DNA of 64,000 nt from Stereum hirsutum FP-91666 SS1 (Eukaryota > Basidiomycota > Agaricomycetes > Russulales > Stereaceae). Below the pieces are notes generated by a model that was not told the DNA's origin, did not search any database, and saw only the letters and a program-made list of their open reading frames with translations. Shown here one piece after another: positions 11,866 through 21,901 of the stretch (position 1 is the first letter of the stretch; every line of letters starts with the position of its first letter). The stretch covers positions 723,575 to 787,574 of the forward strand of contig NW_006763140.1 in the NCBI RefSeq assembly GCF_000264905.1, given 5' to 3'. The position numbers and the translations under genes were made by a program.

Positions 11866-13615
11866 TCACAGATCCATGAACAACTTCCACAAAATAGAAA
11901 ACATCAACCCCTGACACCCATTCGCAATAATCCTCGTCTTCAGCCCCCTCCCAAACAGGCCCTTCAACCCATCCGCCGCGACGACCGCCTTCGCCGCATC
12001 GAAATAGCCTATCCTCGTCTCGTTCACCTGTCTGTACGTCTTCACGACGCGCAGCGAATTCGAGATGGTGTCGGAGACGACGGAGGCTACGAAGCCGATG
12101 AAGGCTTGACGGGCGAGTTTTTGCATGAGGGTGTGGTCGGGTGGGAGGTTGGCGGAGAGGTAGTTGTAGGTTGCGAACCACTGGGCCGGAAATGACGGTT
12201 GTCAGGATTAGAGGAAATGGAGAAGTTATGGGAGGAAGATGCTTACGGGGTAGTGGCCGACGAAGGTGGCGGCCGCTGTGGCCCAAGCACCGTACCACAA
12301 CGAACTAACGCCATAAGTCTTGACCTGCGCACATCAATCCAAAACATCAGCCATTCGCACCAATCTCACTCCTAAAAAAAAACACCGGGAACCTACCCTC
12401 TTCTTCAACAACCCCCATCCCCTCGCCCCCTGCGTCTGCAGCGTCGTCTTCACCGTATCCACCGGTGTCAAAATCATCCTAAACAGCGCCGCGGCCACCG
12501 ACGCGAATACCGTCTTCAGCAGCGCCGGTAAATCCTTCAGATACGCGTTCGACTGCAGGAGCGCGAGGATGCCCGCGTTCGCCGCGGTGTCGCCGAAGCG
12601 GGAGACGGGGCCCTGGACGAGCGCGGCGAGAAGACCTTGGTAGTACCGTGCGTAGCCGCCTTCGTGGTAGAGGGTCTTGATGGCGGAGGTCGTCGTCGTT
12701 CCGTAGCGGTATTGGTAGTTCATGACGGTGCGGAGAGGCTGTGAGAGATTGAGAGATGATGGGGTCAGCGAGTGCCACAGTAGCGGGAAAGGGGTCGGTT
12801 TGGGTGGTCGAATCGTGGGCTGGTTCTGTATATCCTATGGAGACTTGTGGGGAGTCACACAGGTGCGGCTGTTAAACAACCATACAGCAGACGGTGGTCT
12901 ATCTCGACCACCGAGAGCTCACTGTGGCCCACAGGCCCATGCCTCCGACCTACAGCGATAAACTGACAAGGAACCGAATCAACTCACCATAAGCGTCAAG
13001 ACCTGAAGGACCATAGCTACACAACAAGGTTCAGCAACGCGTCCGAATCCCAGCAAACATAAATACCGAGAACAGAAACTGACCAGCAGCACCGCTCAAC
13101 CCTCCTCCCAACGCGCTCTTCAACGCCTTTCCGAGATCGAACTATGAACACACCCAACTAATCAGCACTCCCGCATCTCTCTCTCTCCCTTCCACCCACC
13201 ACTCTCCCTCATCCCTCATCCATCATCTCGCAAGCAAGCAAGAAAAGCTCAAGAAAGTCCTCACCTCAACATCATCAGCATCCATAAACCCCTTAACGAA
13301 CACTCCCACCGCGCCCACACACACAACACCCAACACAACATACCACGCCATCATCCACCCGCTCGTTTTCTGCTTCACGCTCGGTTTCGGGAGCCCTCCT
13401 GCCCCTGATGAGGCGAGATCTGAGAGTTCGGGGTCGGGTGAGATGGAGCCGGAGGGTGAGGATGAGGAGTCGGTGATGATTTGGATTTCTGTGGATGGTT
13501 GGGCTTTGGTTTGCTCTTGATCTTCTGGAGAGGAAGAGGAGGAGGGGGTGTAGGAAGGGGGTTGGGAGGAGTCGGTCGTGGCCTCTAGTAAAGGCTGACG
13601 TTCAGGATCGGACAT
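11866..13615 (-). CDS. Mitochondrial carrier-family protein with an N-terminal membrane extension
   Basis: This is a membrane transporter of the mitochondrial carrier (SLC25) fold; its substrate is unknown. The start at 13615 (MSDPERQPLLEATT) opens an acidic, Ser/Pro-rich region containing QPPSYTPSSS. A hydrophobic helix follows (WMMAWYVVLGVVCVGAVGVF). The carrier part then comes, with repeat segments MNYQYRYGTTTTSAIKTLY and YYQGLLAALVQGPVSRFGDT, a P-x-D-x-x-K signature in LTPVDTVKTTLQTQG, and a last repeat SNSLRVVKTYRQVNETRIGY ending GLMFSILWKLFMDL at TGA 11866-11868. The first two carrier signatures are degenerate, as in the divergent fungal and plant branch with PLRTxMNYQYRYG. The N-terminal extension with its own helix is unusual for a classical inner-membrane carrier, so another membrane is possible. 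Six or more exons; interior borders are approximate. Confidence 0.78.
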
Positions 13616-14160
13616 CGTATCGTTCGCTAGATCTCAACTGTTCGCTCTCAGCGTCGAACGTTGAGGGCTCGCCTAAGTCAAGATTCAGGTTATAATAAGC
13701 GTAGAATGAGTAATCCCAAGAGGTCGCCCGAGTCCGAGTCCTGTGCGCACGGTCAGTCGTTCGTGGTCGTGGTCGTGGTCAACAGGCAAGAGAAGAACGT
13801 GGACGCGAGAGGCGGGATGAGAAATGTACATCTATTTACAAACGATGCTCGATCCCCAGTGGCCAGCTTGAGTCGGTGTAGTGAACGATTATTGATAAGG
13901 GTGTAGGAAGCATTGCGCCTTCCGCGTTCCGCCCCGCGTCAGCGTCGACCACAGGCCCCTGAAGTTTGAACTCGAACTTATTTCACACAAACAAAAAGTC
14001 GTTCACGAGTATTCTGACTGATGTTCGCGTTGAGGATGCCAGTACGCAGAAATAAGCAAACAAAGCAGAGCAACGAGTCTCAGAATCAGTAGGTAAAGGT
14101 TACAATCCGACAACCTCAGCCCGCACGATGTGGCGCGCCACACCCCATCATGATCAAGAA
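13616..14160. other. Intergenic between carrier and Prp46 genes
   Basis: This is the upstream region of the carrier gene and the 3' flank of Prp46, both on the minus strand. No frame with recognisable content and no repeat was seen. Confidence 0.4.
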
Positions 14161-15986
14161 TCATGCTTGCTCAGCGTAAACCTACATCCCCCAAAAAAAG
14201 CGTACACAAAACAACCAATGATTAACTTCATCTCCAACGGCGTATGGACAAAAGAAAAGCGAGCGAGAGAGAGGGAGGGAGAGAGAGAGAGAGAGGGAGG
14301 GAGAGAGCCAAACGCACCTTGATCGTCTTGTCCGCCCCGCCCGTGATCAGCCTCGTCCCGGTAGCGTCGAACGTCGAACAAAACACTCCAGCCTCGGCTT
14401 CTAACGACCCCGGCTGGGGAATATCGTCCATATGCTGGAATGGCGTCCCGGTGTCGTAGTCCCAGAGCGTGAGCGTTCCGTTGTCGCCTGCGAAAGACGT
14501 ACGTTTAGTATGAAGTCTCAACGCAAGCGTCGAAGGACATAATAACGAGAAGGTCGAACGGAGGAAGGGAAGAGGAAGACGAAAGACGAAGCACTCACCG
14601 CCCGAGAAAAACACCCCCTCCGCATTAACGCTCATCGTATTAATAATCGCATTATGCCCACTAAAATTAAACACGAACGTCCCCTCCGGACACTTCCACT
14701 TCTTGATATTGTTCCCCCCCGCCGAGCCCGAGGCGAAGGAGTATTCTGTAGGATGGATCGCGAGCGCGCGCACGGACTTTTTGTGGTGCGTGAGGGTTAC
14801 CATCGTTTTGCCGGCTGCGAGGTCCCAGAGGCTGTTTTCGTTCGTGTGTTGTGTTGTGAGTGGATTATTCTTACGAGAGGGGATGGAGGGAACGTACCGA
14901 ACGGTAGAGTCCATACTACCCGTAATAACCTGCGGGTCCGACTCCTGACACTTCACATCCGCGACCGTCGCCGTATGTCCCGCCAGGACATGCACCTGCG
15001 CCTTCGTCCGCATATCCCACACGCGCGCTGAGGCGTCCCTGCCCGCCGTGACGAGCACGTCGAGCGTCGGATGAAGCGAGAGGGAGTAGACGCCGGACAG
15101 ATGGCCGTGATAATGCCTGATGACTTTGTTCGCCTCCAAATCCCAACATTTCACCATCTATCACAAGCACAAAACATCAGCATCCCCTCTTCCCATTCTG
15201 AGGGCGTTGAAGTTGAACGGAGTCAAACGCACCTTATCCTCCCCACACGAAAACAAATACGGATGCCTACTCGACACCGCCAGCCCCCTAACCGTCGAAA
15301 TATGTCCCGTCAAACTCAACTTCAACTCCCCACTCGCCAAATCCCAGATCTTAATCACCCGATCGCCCGCGCCCGTCGCGAACCACTTATTGCCCGGCTC
15401 GACGGCGACGGAGCGTACCCAGCCCAGATGGCCGGAGATGACGCGCATGAGCTTCCATTGCGGGTGGAACGTGGGCTTGATGGTGCGTGTGGTTTTGTGG
15501 AGGGAGAGGGCTTGGGAGAGGTGGGAGGAGTTGGAGAAGGTGGAGGGGGTTTGGGTGGGTGTGTTGTCGATTGTGGCGATCATGCGGGAGGTGTCGGTGG
15601 CGGCGGAGGCGGAGGCTGAGGCTGAAGTGGGCCGAGTTAGTTGAGTTTAAGGGTAAAGAGCTGTAGGAAGACGTACGGCCGGCTGTGATCGCTTTTAGCT
15701 GCTGTTTTGGCCGGGCTGGGCCTACGGGCATCTGTTGCTCGAGCAGAGCAGAGGGCAGCTGTTTGTAGTGTTTGTACTCGTCGTTGATCTTCACGGCGAG
15801 CCGTATCCGCGCACTATGAATGCTTAATATTAATACACGTCTAGACGGTCCATAGAGCATGTTCACGCACCTCTTCTCCTCCTCCTTCATACCCTGCTCC
15901 GGACATGACGCGAACACGCTGTACGTCCGTTTCGCGTTCGCCTTGTACAGCGGGTCCAGAGGAGGCAGACTTGTGGTTGATGCCAT
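14161..15986 (-). CDS. PRP46: Pre-mRNA splicing factor Prp46/PLRG1 (WD40)
   Basis: A subunit of the Prp19-associated spliceosome complex (NineTeen complex/NTR) needed for catalytic activation. The start at 15986 ([20 protein letters not shown]) opens a low-complexity N-terminal third. Seven WD repeats follow. Recognisable pieces are [64 protein letters not shown], the [13 protein letters not shown] repeat, [36 protein letters not shown] and [13 protein letters not shown]. The last exon is tiny and gives VYAEQA then TGA at 14161-14163, so the protein ends right after the seventh blade. Family members usually have a short acidic tail there. The last intron contains a GA-rich microsatellite. It is divergently transcribed from the HAD phosphatase gene. 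Confidence 0.92.
14259..14308. repeat. (GA)n microsatellite inside the last Prp46 intron
   Basis: About 50 bp of GAGA/GGGA tract on the + strand (CT-rich on the transcribed strand). Its pyrimidine-rich transcript sequence lies in the intron before the last exon. Confidence 0.85.
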
Positions 15987-16475
15987 AGTTACGCTAGCAC
16001 CGTGGTAGTACAGAGCAGATCAGAGACTTGTAGTGTAGAAGAGAAGGACAGAGGACGAGGAGAGAGCTATGAGGACTGGACTTCCTTCGTTGGAGGAACG
16101 CGAGACGCGAATATTCAATATTTGTGCCTGTTTGGGGAGCGCCACTGTAGCCCTCCACCATCATTGTGTGGCACCCCCATCGAACGTTCCTTCGCTTCAT
16201 ACTTTACCTCCAAATACATTTCTTGAAACTCCCAGATAACAAGGCCTTCAATACGCCCGACCCACGAGGCACTCAAAACGCAAATGACGTGGCGACGAAA
16301 CGACGGACGATGCTCCGATGGATGCACGTTCTGACTCGAGCTCACGACATCGACGGCGTGGTCAGCTCGAGCCCTATATAACACGCCGTTTTACATCGAC
16401 TCGACCCATCTACTCTTCTTTCTATCTAACCTTCACCAAGCTCTATCGTCACCAGCTCTTGAACGATACTCGCAG
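15987..16475. promoter_or_regulatory. Shared divergent promoter between PRP46 and the HAD phosphatase
   Basis: 489 bp separate the two start codons (15986 on minus, 16476 on plus), so both promoters must lie here. A TATA-like TATATAA is at 16375-16381, about 95 bp before the HAD start. No similar box is obvious on the Prp46 side. Confidence 0.55.
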
Positions 16476-17710
16476 ATGTCAGTCAGCATACAGGAGATGA
16501 CGCCGAAGCCATCGAGGCCGTTGCCCAAGGCGGAGGATATCAAGATGATCGTTTCTGATGTAGACGGTGAGTATCTTAATTTTTTTCGGACAACAATATA
16601 CACCCTATTCTCGGACAAAAACACTCGGAACTCTGCTGGCAATAGACATCTAATCTACCATAAACCAAACCATCCCCCAGGAACCCTCCTCGACTCAACG
16701 CACTCCCTCCCCCCCACCTCCCCCACCCACCTCACCCTCCTCAAACTCCGCCAAACCCACCCCACGCTCCCATTCATAATCTCCACCGGCAAACAACACC
16801 GCGCCACCTCTTCGCTCCGCGACACTTTCTCCCTCAACCACGCCTTCCACTCCATCCACCTCAACGGAAACGTGATCTACAACCCCGACGGCTCGATCTT
16901 AAGGGAAAGCGGATTCGAAAAGGAGGTGGTGTTGGAGGTGATTGAGAGGTTGAGGGGCTGGGGGGATGTGGCGTTTATGGTTTATGATAGGGAGAGGGTT
17001 TATGAGATTTTGCCTGGGGTGAAGGGGCATGAGGGGGAGGGGGAGGGGGGAGAGTATACGGGAGAATCGATCTGGGCGGATAAGTTGAGGGGGTATGGAG
17101 AGGATCTGGTTGGGTATACGGTCGACGGGTCTAAGGAGATCTTGAAACAGATACGGAACGGAGAGATAAAAGTGATTAAGATGGCGGTCGTGGCCGACGA
17201 GAGCATCATTGACTGTGCGTTCCGTCGCCCTGCATTCACTTCGCCGTTTATCGCTTTGGATGCACACTTATATTAACTGACCTTGATGCTTGATGGTAAC
17301 ACACAGCGAAACGCGAGCTCCTACAGAACTGGCCACCGAACCTGATATCCTCCGGAACCTTCGCGATCACCCAAGCTCTCACATTCTGTCTCGAGCTCAT
17401 CCCCGCAGCGCACAATAAAGGCACCGCCCTCGCCTTCCTCCTCGAGCACCTTAACTCCTCTGCCTCCTCCTCCACCTCTCCCACTGCCTCCTCCACCTCC
17501 TCACCACCCACCTTCGCAATATCCCCCGCCAACGTCATAGTCTTCGGCGACGGCGAGAACGACGTCCCAATGATGCGCGTCGCGGGGATGAGCGTCGCCA
17601 TGGGAAATGCGATGCGCGTGGCGAGGGAGGCTGCGGTTTGGGAGACGGGGACGAATGATGAGGGGGGTGTGGGGCTGTTTTTGGGGAGGGTGTTTTTTGG
17701 GGAGAGTTGA
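16476..17710 (+). CDS. HAD-superfamily (Cof/IIB type) phosphatase
   Basis: A soluble haloacid-dehalogenase-fold phosphatase, probably acting on a small phosphorylated metabolite; the substrate is unknown. Three exons (16476-16566, 16681-17214, 17307-17710) encode 342 residues. Motif I, DVDGTLLDS (nucleophile and acid Asp), is split by the first intron. Motif II is FIISTGKQ. Motif III lies near AAHNKGTALAFLLEHL (Lys), and motif IV is VIFGDGENDVPMM-like (the visible sequence is VFGDGENDVPMMRVAGMS). The cap between motifs II and III is of the IIB class. An acidic, Gly-rich insertion (GVKGHEGEGEGGEYTGE) and a Ser-rich loop (SSASSSTSPTASSTSS) are lineage-specific. Catalytic residues are intact. 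The stop is TGA at 17708-17710. Confidence 0.88.
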
Positions 17711-18533
17711 GTGGGGGATGAGGAGTGAGTGAGTGAGTGAGTGGGCGGGGGATGACGGGAAGGGTGAGAGATGGGGATGGGAGCTGGTGATTAGTATGAG
17801 GTGAGGATAGAGATCTCGAAGAGGTGTCGAGAGTTTTGTGGCTGATTCGAACGACTCCTGCATAGAGGTAGATCGCCAGTGCTGCCCTCCTCCTTAGACT
17901 GCAGCTGCAATGTTATTTACTTTATTTAGATAAAGAGAATAGAAGCAATAGATAGGATCCTATAATGGAGAATAATATACACACGAAAATAACATGATAA
18001 CTCCCTCTCCTCCCCGTTCCCTCCTTAAGCTTCCCCCACTCTCCTCGTCTTCCTCGTCTACTCTTCCCGTTCTTCCTTCCTCAGACTCCCAGCCATTCCA
18101 CCCACACACTCAATCACTCACTCGGCGTGTCACGCATACCTGCACCTGCACGCCCAACAGCTTCCACCTCCAAACGTTCCCGCCCATCTTTCCTCCTCTC
18201 TTCAGCACGGCCAACAGACCTACCCACCCGACCAACCATTATTGCAATCCTCCAATTCTCCGAAGATTCCCCGAAACCCAATGTGCCCATCCTACGTCCA
18301 AGCTCAAGCTCAACTCTCCCTCTCCCTCCCGATTACGATTGCAATTGCATAGTCCCACCGCACCGCACCGAATAGCATGTGCATGAACGCCTCGCTGCCA
18401 GCCGCCCGCAGCTCCATTCTATCCGCCCTTCCATTGCCGCAGATCCCAACCAAGACCAAGGCCAAACCCTCTAACCGACCCGAACCACATTTCTTCGTTT
18501 CACAACTTCGACGTCCTTACACCCGCAGAACAC
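17711..18533. other. Convergent intergenic region with a GTGA microsatellite
   Basis: This lies between the HAD phosphatase stop (+) and the microprotein stop (-), so both 3' ends face in. A (GTGA)n tract is at 17725-17743, just past the HAD stop. The C-rich stretch 18000-18400 carries open frames on the + strand with only Pro/Ser/His-rich translations. I see nothing else. Confidence 0.45.
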
Positions 18534-19075
18534 TCAATACGTCCCCCCAGCAGCCGCAGCCCTCCGTCTCCTACTCCTCGAGCTCCAGCCATACCCGTCA
18601 CTCCGCCGATGGCCCGCGCGCGCGCGGCCAGTCCCGCAGCGGCAGCAGAGGATGTCGAGGAGGACGTCGAAGATCGTTACGAGGATCTGTGTGGGTGGAT
18701 TGGTGGGTGCAGGAGGGGATGGGGGGGGAGGGGGGGACGCGTTCGTTGGATGTTGAAAGAGGATGGGAGTTCGTTGAATGTCGAGATAGGGTGCAATAGT
18801 TTGGGATGAGAGGGAGGAGTGTGGGGTTTGCGCGTTGCGAGATGAGACTTGAAGTAAGAAGGGAGAAGAGAGGAGAGGGAGAAGAGACGGGAATACGCAC
18901 TAGGACGATCGCGCTGACGATGGCTTCGAGGAGGTATGCGACGGCTGAGATTATGGCGATGATGCCGGAGCCGATGGCAGAGAATATGGAGCCCTGTCAT
19001 TGTCATTATCGTAAGGAAAAAACAATCAGGTGAGTGAATGAGTGAGTGGTGCAAGAGACGAAAGCGACGCACCAT
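18534..19075 (-). CDS. CCRC microprotein A: small hydrophobic protein with an ATG-only first exon
   Basis: I recognise no named function. Three exons encode 82 residues: exon 1 is only the ATG (19073-19075), exon 2 is 18901-18993, exon 3 is 18534-18686. The protein starts MGSIFSAIGSGIIAIISA, continues hydrophobic (YLLEAIVSAIVLI), then TIFDVLLDILCCRCGTG, and ends in an Arg/Gly/Ala-rich basic tail (RSRRRRAAAAGGTY). The hydrophobic stretch is long enough for two short helices or one hairpin, and the CCRC cluster could be lipidated or bind metal; both are inferences. A paralogue lies at 21551-21901 in the opposite orientation with the same exon structure. I recall similar short proteins in other agaricomycete genomes, mostly annotated as hypothetical. 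Confidence 0.82.
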
Positions 19076-19292
19076 AGTCAACTACGAATATTCTCGTTCG
19101 CTGCAAACTCCGAATTCGAACTTCAACTATACACCACCAAGTCCAATCCAAGCACGGACAGAACAGGAAGCAGCAAACAGATGGAAGACGGCGACGGCGA
19201 AAAGCACCAGGTGCAGCCAAAAGGCGTCAACACAACAGAACAGAACAGCGCAGAGGAAGGAAGAACAATCGCAGCGCGAAGCGACCCCAACA

Positions 19293-19303
19293 CCTTTTAT
19301 ATA
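19293..19303 (-). promoter_or_regulatory. TATA box of microprotein A
   Basis: TATATAAAAGG on the minus strand, about 220 bp upstream of the ATG. It implies a 5' UTR of nearly 200 nt or an extra 5' intron. Confidence 0.45.
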
Positions 19304-20716
19304 TCACACCTACTTTGCCCGACCCCCACACATGCTCACCCCGTCCTTCCCTTCATAACGCAAATGAAAACACTCGGAGCGCCTCGAGGCCACAATCCGC
19401 TTCGACCGTTCAGTTCGGGGGACCGAGGGCTACCGAGAGGGACCTGGGAACTGGGACGAATACAATATGCCATTGCCAGTGGGCGGGAGGGAGGACCGTG
19501 ATCACGGTTCGCTGGCCGGGCGGCCGCGTATACTCATTGTGCTTTACGTTCCGATATAGGATAGGAAACGTCCGGATGACGTACGGAGGTATATTTGTTT
19601 TATTTTTGATTCTGGTGAGGACTGGAAAGGAAGATCATCATCATGCGCAGACATATGCTTATAGATGATCATTGATCACTGTGTCGTGTGGGCGGATCGT
19701 GAGGCGTATGCAGCGATGAGTGGAACAGTTCGTGGCGGGCACGATGGGGTGTGGGCTTGTATGAGCATGCGTACGGTTCAATTGAGAATTCGATGGACCA
19801 GAGCGCCCGACGGACGACGACGGATATCGTTCGGCATGAAAAGCTATATCGGATCCATTTGCCCACAGGGAAGGAGAAGCCAAGCCAAGACGAAGATAAC
19901 TATAACTGTCGTCCACTTCTCCGTGCAGTCATGTCGTACGACTATGGCGACGTTAGGGCGGCTGACGAGAATGCCACTCGTCCCGAGGCTCAAGCGAAAA
20001 GAAAGGAAAGACGATAGCACTGAAATAGCAGGCTCTGGACCAGCGCTGGGGTAGGCTTGCGTTCGCCATGGGTATCGACAGGATGCCTAACTAAGGCTGC
20101 GGTTTGGAGGCAAGTGCACTTGCCAAGAGCTTACAGTTGTCCCATGGACGAACTCGAGACCGGTTTGTGCTTACGTGTCAATGTCTGTCGTGTTACAGCA
20201 GCAGGGCTGACAGATGGACTCAGGACCAGCTGTCATGCCCTGAGCTGACAATGCATTGCCTGTATGGTAGAGAAAATGTTTGTGAGTATTAGGCATGTGG
20301 CCGAGAGACTTGGGTACTAACCCACGACCCACGGCAAAAAGGGTGCGCGTGCAGGATGCTCGCATAGTAGGGGTTTCATCAAGTCGCAGGATTTTGCCAC
20401 AAAGGGCATTCTATTCTAGGCTTGTCATTGTTTGAAACAAGTGGTCAATCCGAGCGAGTGTGCGATGAGGGCTCGCCACAGCGACGATAGACCAGTATAT
20501 AGAGAAATCCAATATAAGTTCCTAGATGTTTTTGCTGTGAGTTATACCATACACAAGTTGCCGTCAGAGAGAGAGAGGGCGTGGTGGACGTTTGGAATGA
20601 GGAGGCCTTTCGAGTGGCGAGGTTCCTCAAAGCGTTGAACACCGAGCGCCGGCTAGATCCGACCGTTGTTGGAATTGAGCAAATGACGTCAGTAGCGAGC
20701 AGTAGCGGTACCAAGA
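19304..20716. other. Intergenic, no gene supported
   Basis: About 1.4 kb upstream of microprotein A. Several short open frames overlap on both strands with no conserved content. It ends at the left edge of a TIR element. Confidence 0.4.
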
Positions 20717-21151
20717 GGGGCTGCTCAATTCTGGCCGGTCAAACTGTCAAGTCAAACTCGAGCAGGTCAAACTCTGCGAAGCGATGCAGGTGGAGTCGGC
20801 AAGAGTCCCGCGACTTCGCGAACACCTCATCATCGAGTGGTTCTCACGGGGAGACGCATACTGTATACACTGTCCAATGCAGTTTGTATTCACTAGGTAG
20901 GATAAGTCCAGGATTTTTCTTTGAGCGGACCTGTGCGTGCTCGGGTTAGACATATTTTTTACTGATTTTTACGAAGAGGGGCATGCAATACAGAATTTCT
21001 TGATGGAATTTGCACGTCTGTGGCAGAATGAGCAGATCGAGAGTGGCGCAACTCGGCAAACGAGCCCATGTGCGCCACCGCGTAGAGTTTGACCAGCTTG
21101 ACCTTGACCAGCTTCACTTGACAGTTTGACCTGCGAGAATTGAGCAGCCCC
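20717..21151. mobile_element. TIR element, 435 bp, probably a MITE
   Basis: The left end GGGGCTGCTCAATTCT and the right end AGAATTGAGCAGCCCC are inverted copies. The inverted repeat extends 36 bp with two mismatches (20717-20752 and 21116-21151), including GTCAAACTGTCAAGT. The bases AGA flank both ends and could be a 3-bp target duplication. A 3-bp duplication with GGGG-type ends would suit the PIF/Harbinger group, but AGA is not its usual TWA target. Superfamily is therefore unassigned. The interior has no transposase. The element sits 400 bp before the second microprotein gene. Confidence 0.7.
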
Positions 21152-21550
21152 AGAGGAAAGTTGCCCACCGTCGTTCGATCGCTCCGCAACAGCTCTCGGA
21201 ATACCATTTTCGACTCCACGAAAGAGCCAACAGATGGCGCCGTCATCGTCTAGAATCGTCCCGAAGCCGGACGGAAGGCGCGACAGCTGCAAGCCGTACA
21301 ACTTCCGGCCATGGATGACGTCGTTGTAGATTGCCAGTGACGCCGCTTCCGTTCATTTTCTAGTGACGCACTGTGGCGCCTAATTCCCCGTCGTCACTCC
21401 ACGACTTCAGGAGCCTCCTCTATAAAAACGCGACGCGGTCGATCTGGTCTCGACATTATTCGCAACCACCCCGCTCATCATCTCATACAAACCCCCACTT
21501 CATACCAACCAATCAAACAAACCACTTGAACACCCAAACTCACAATTATA
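21152..21550. promoter_or_regulatory. Upstream region and TATA box of microprotein B
   Basis: Contains TATAAAAA at 21421-21428, about 130 bp before the ATG. This is a good core-promoter position. No other feature was seen. Confidence 0.5.
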
Positions 21551-21901
21551 ATGGTTCGTCCTTTTCTTCGTACTCCCTGTCGTTCTTCGTCCTGATTGCA
21601 ATATTTTCCATAGGGTTCAATCTTCTCTGCAATCGGCTCCGGCATCATCGCCATCATCTCTGCTATCGCAGGAGTTCTTGAGACCATCGTCGGTGCAATC
21701 GTCATGGTACGTCCTGACCCTCCTACATCCCACCTCTAGTCCTCACCTCTAACATGCTCTTGCGCTTTCCAGGTCATCGTAACCATCTTCGACGTCATCC
21801 TCGACATCCTCTGCTGCCGCTGCGGTACAGGAAGGAGACGCGCAGGCACCCGTGGAGGAGGATTTGGTCGCCGTCGCCGACGGACGGCTGCGACCTACTA
21901 A
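21551..21901 (+). CDS. CCRC microprotein B: small hydrophobic protein with an ATG-only first exon
   Basis: Three exons encode 74 residues: ATG alone at 21551-21553, then 21614-21706 and 21773-21901. The protein reads MGSIFSAIGSGIIAIISA, then IAGVLETIVGAIVMVIV, then TIFDVILDILCCRCGTGRR, and ends in a Gly/Arg tail (GGGFGRRRRRTAATY). It shares gene structure with microprotein A: exon 2 is 93 nt in both and both introns fall in phase 0 at the same sites. The tails differ in length. The function is not known to me. Topology (hydrophobic N-terminal part, Cys cluster, basic tail) suggests a peripheral or integral membrane peptide facing the cytosol with its tail, as inference. A TATA box lies about 130 bp upstream, so the gene looks active rather than relic. 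Confidence 0.84.

Noticed and set aside
15071..15644. Two + strand frames of 170-180 codons
   Set aside because: Antisense to Prp46 WD repeats 1 and 2; low-complexity Gly/Val-rich ends come from the complement of Ser/Pro-rich codons.
17994..18386. 130-codon + strand Ser/Pro/His-rich frame
   Set aside because: C-rich low-complexity DNA between two convergent genes; no start context, splice or homology support.
20200..20420. Possible tRNA or small structured RNA in a region with CCTGAGC/TGACAG repeats
   Set aside because: No acceptor stem, GTTC-type T-loop or anticodon arm in the right order could be drawn.
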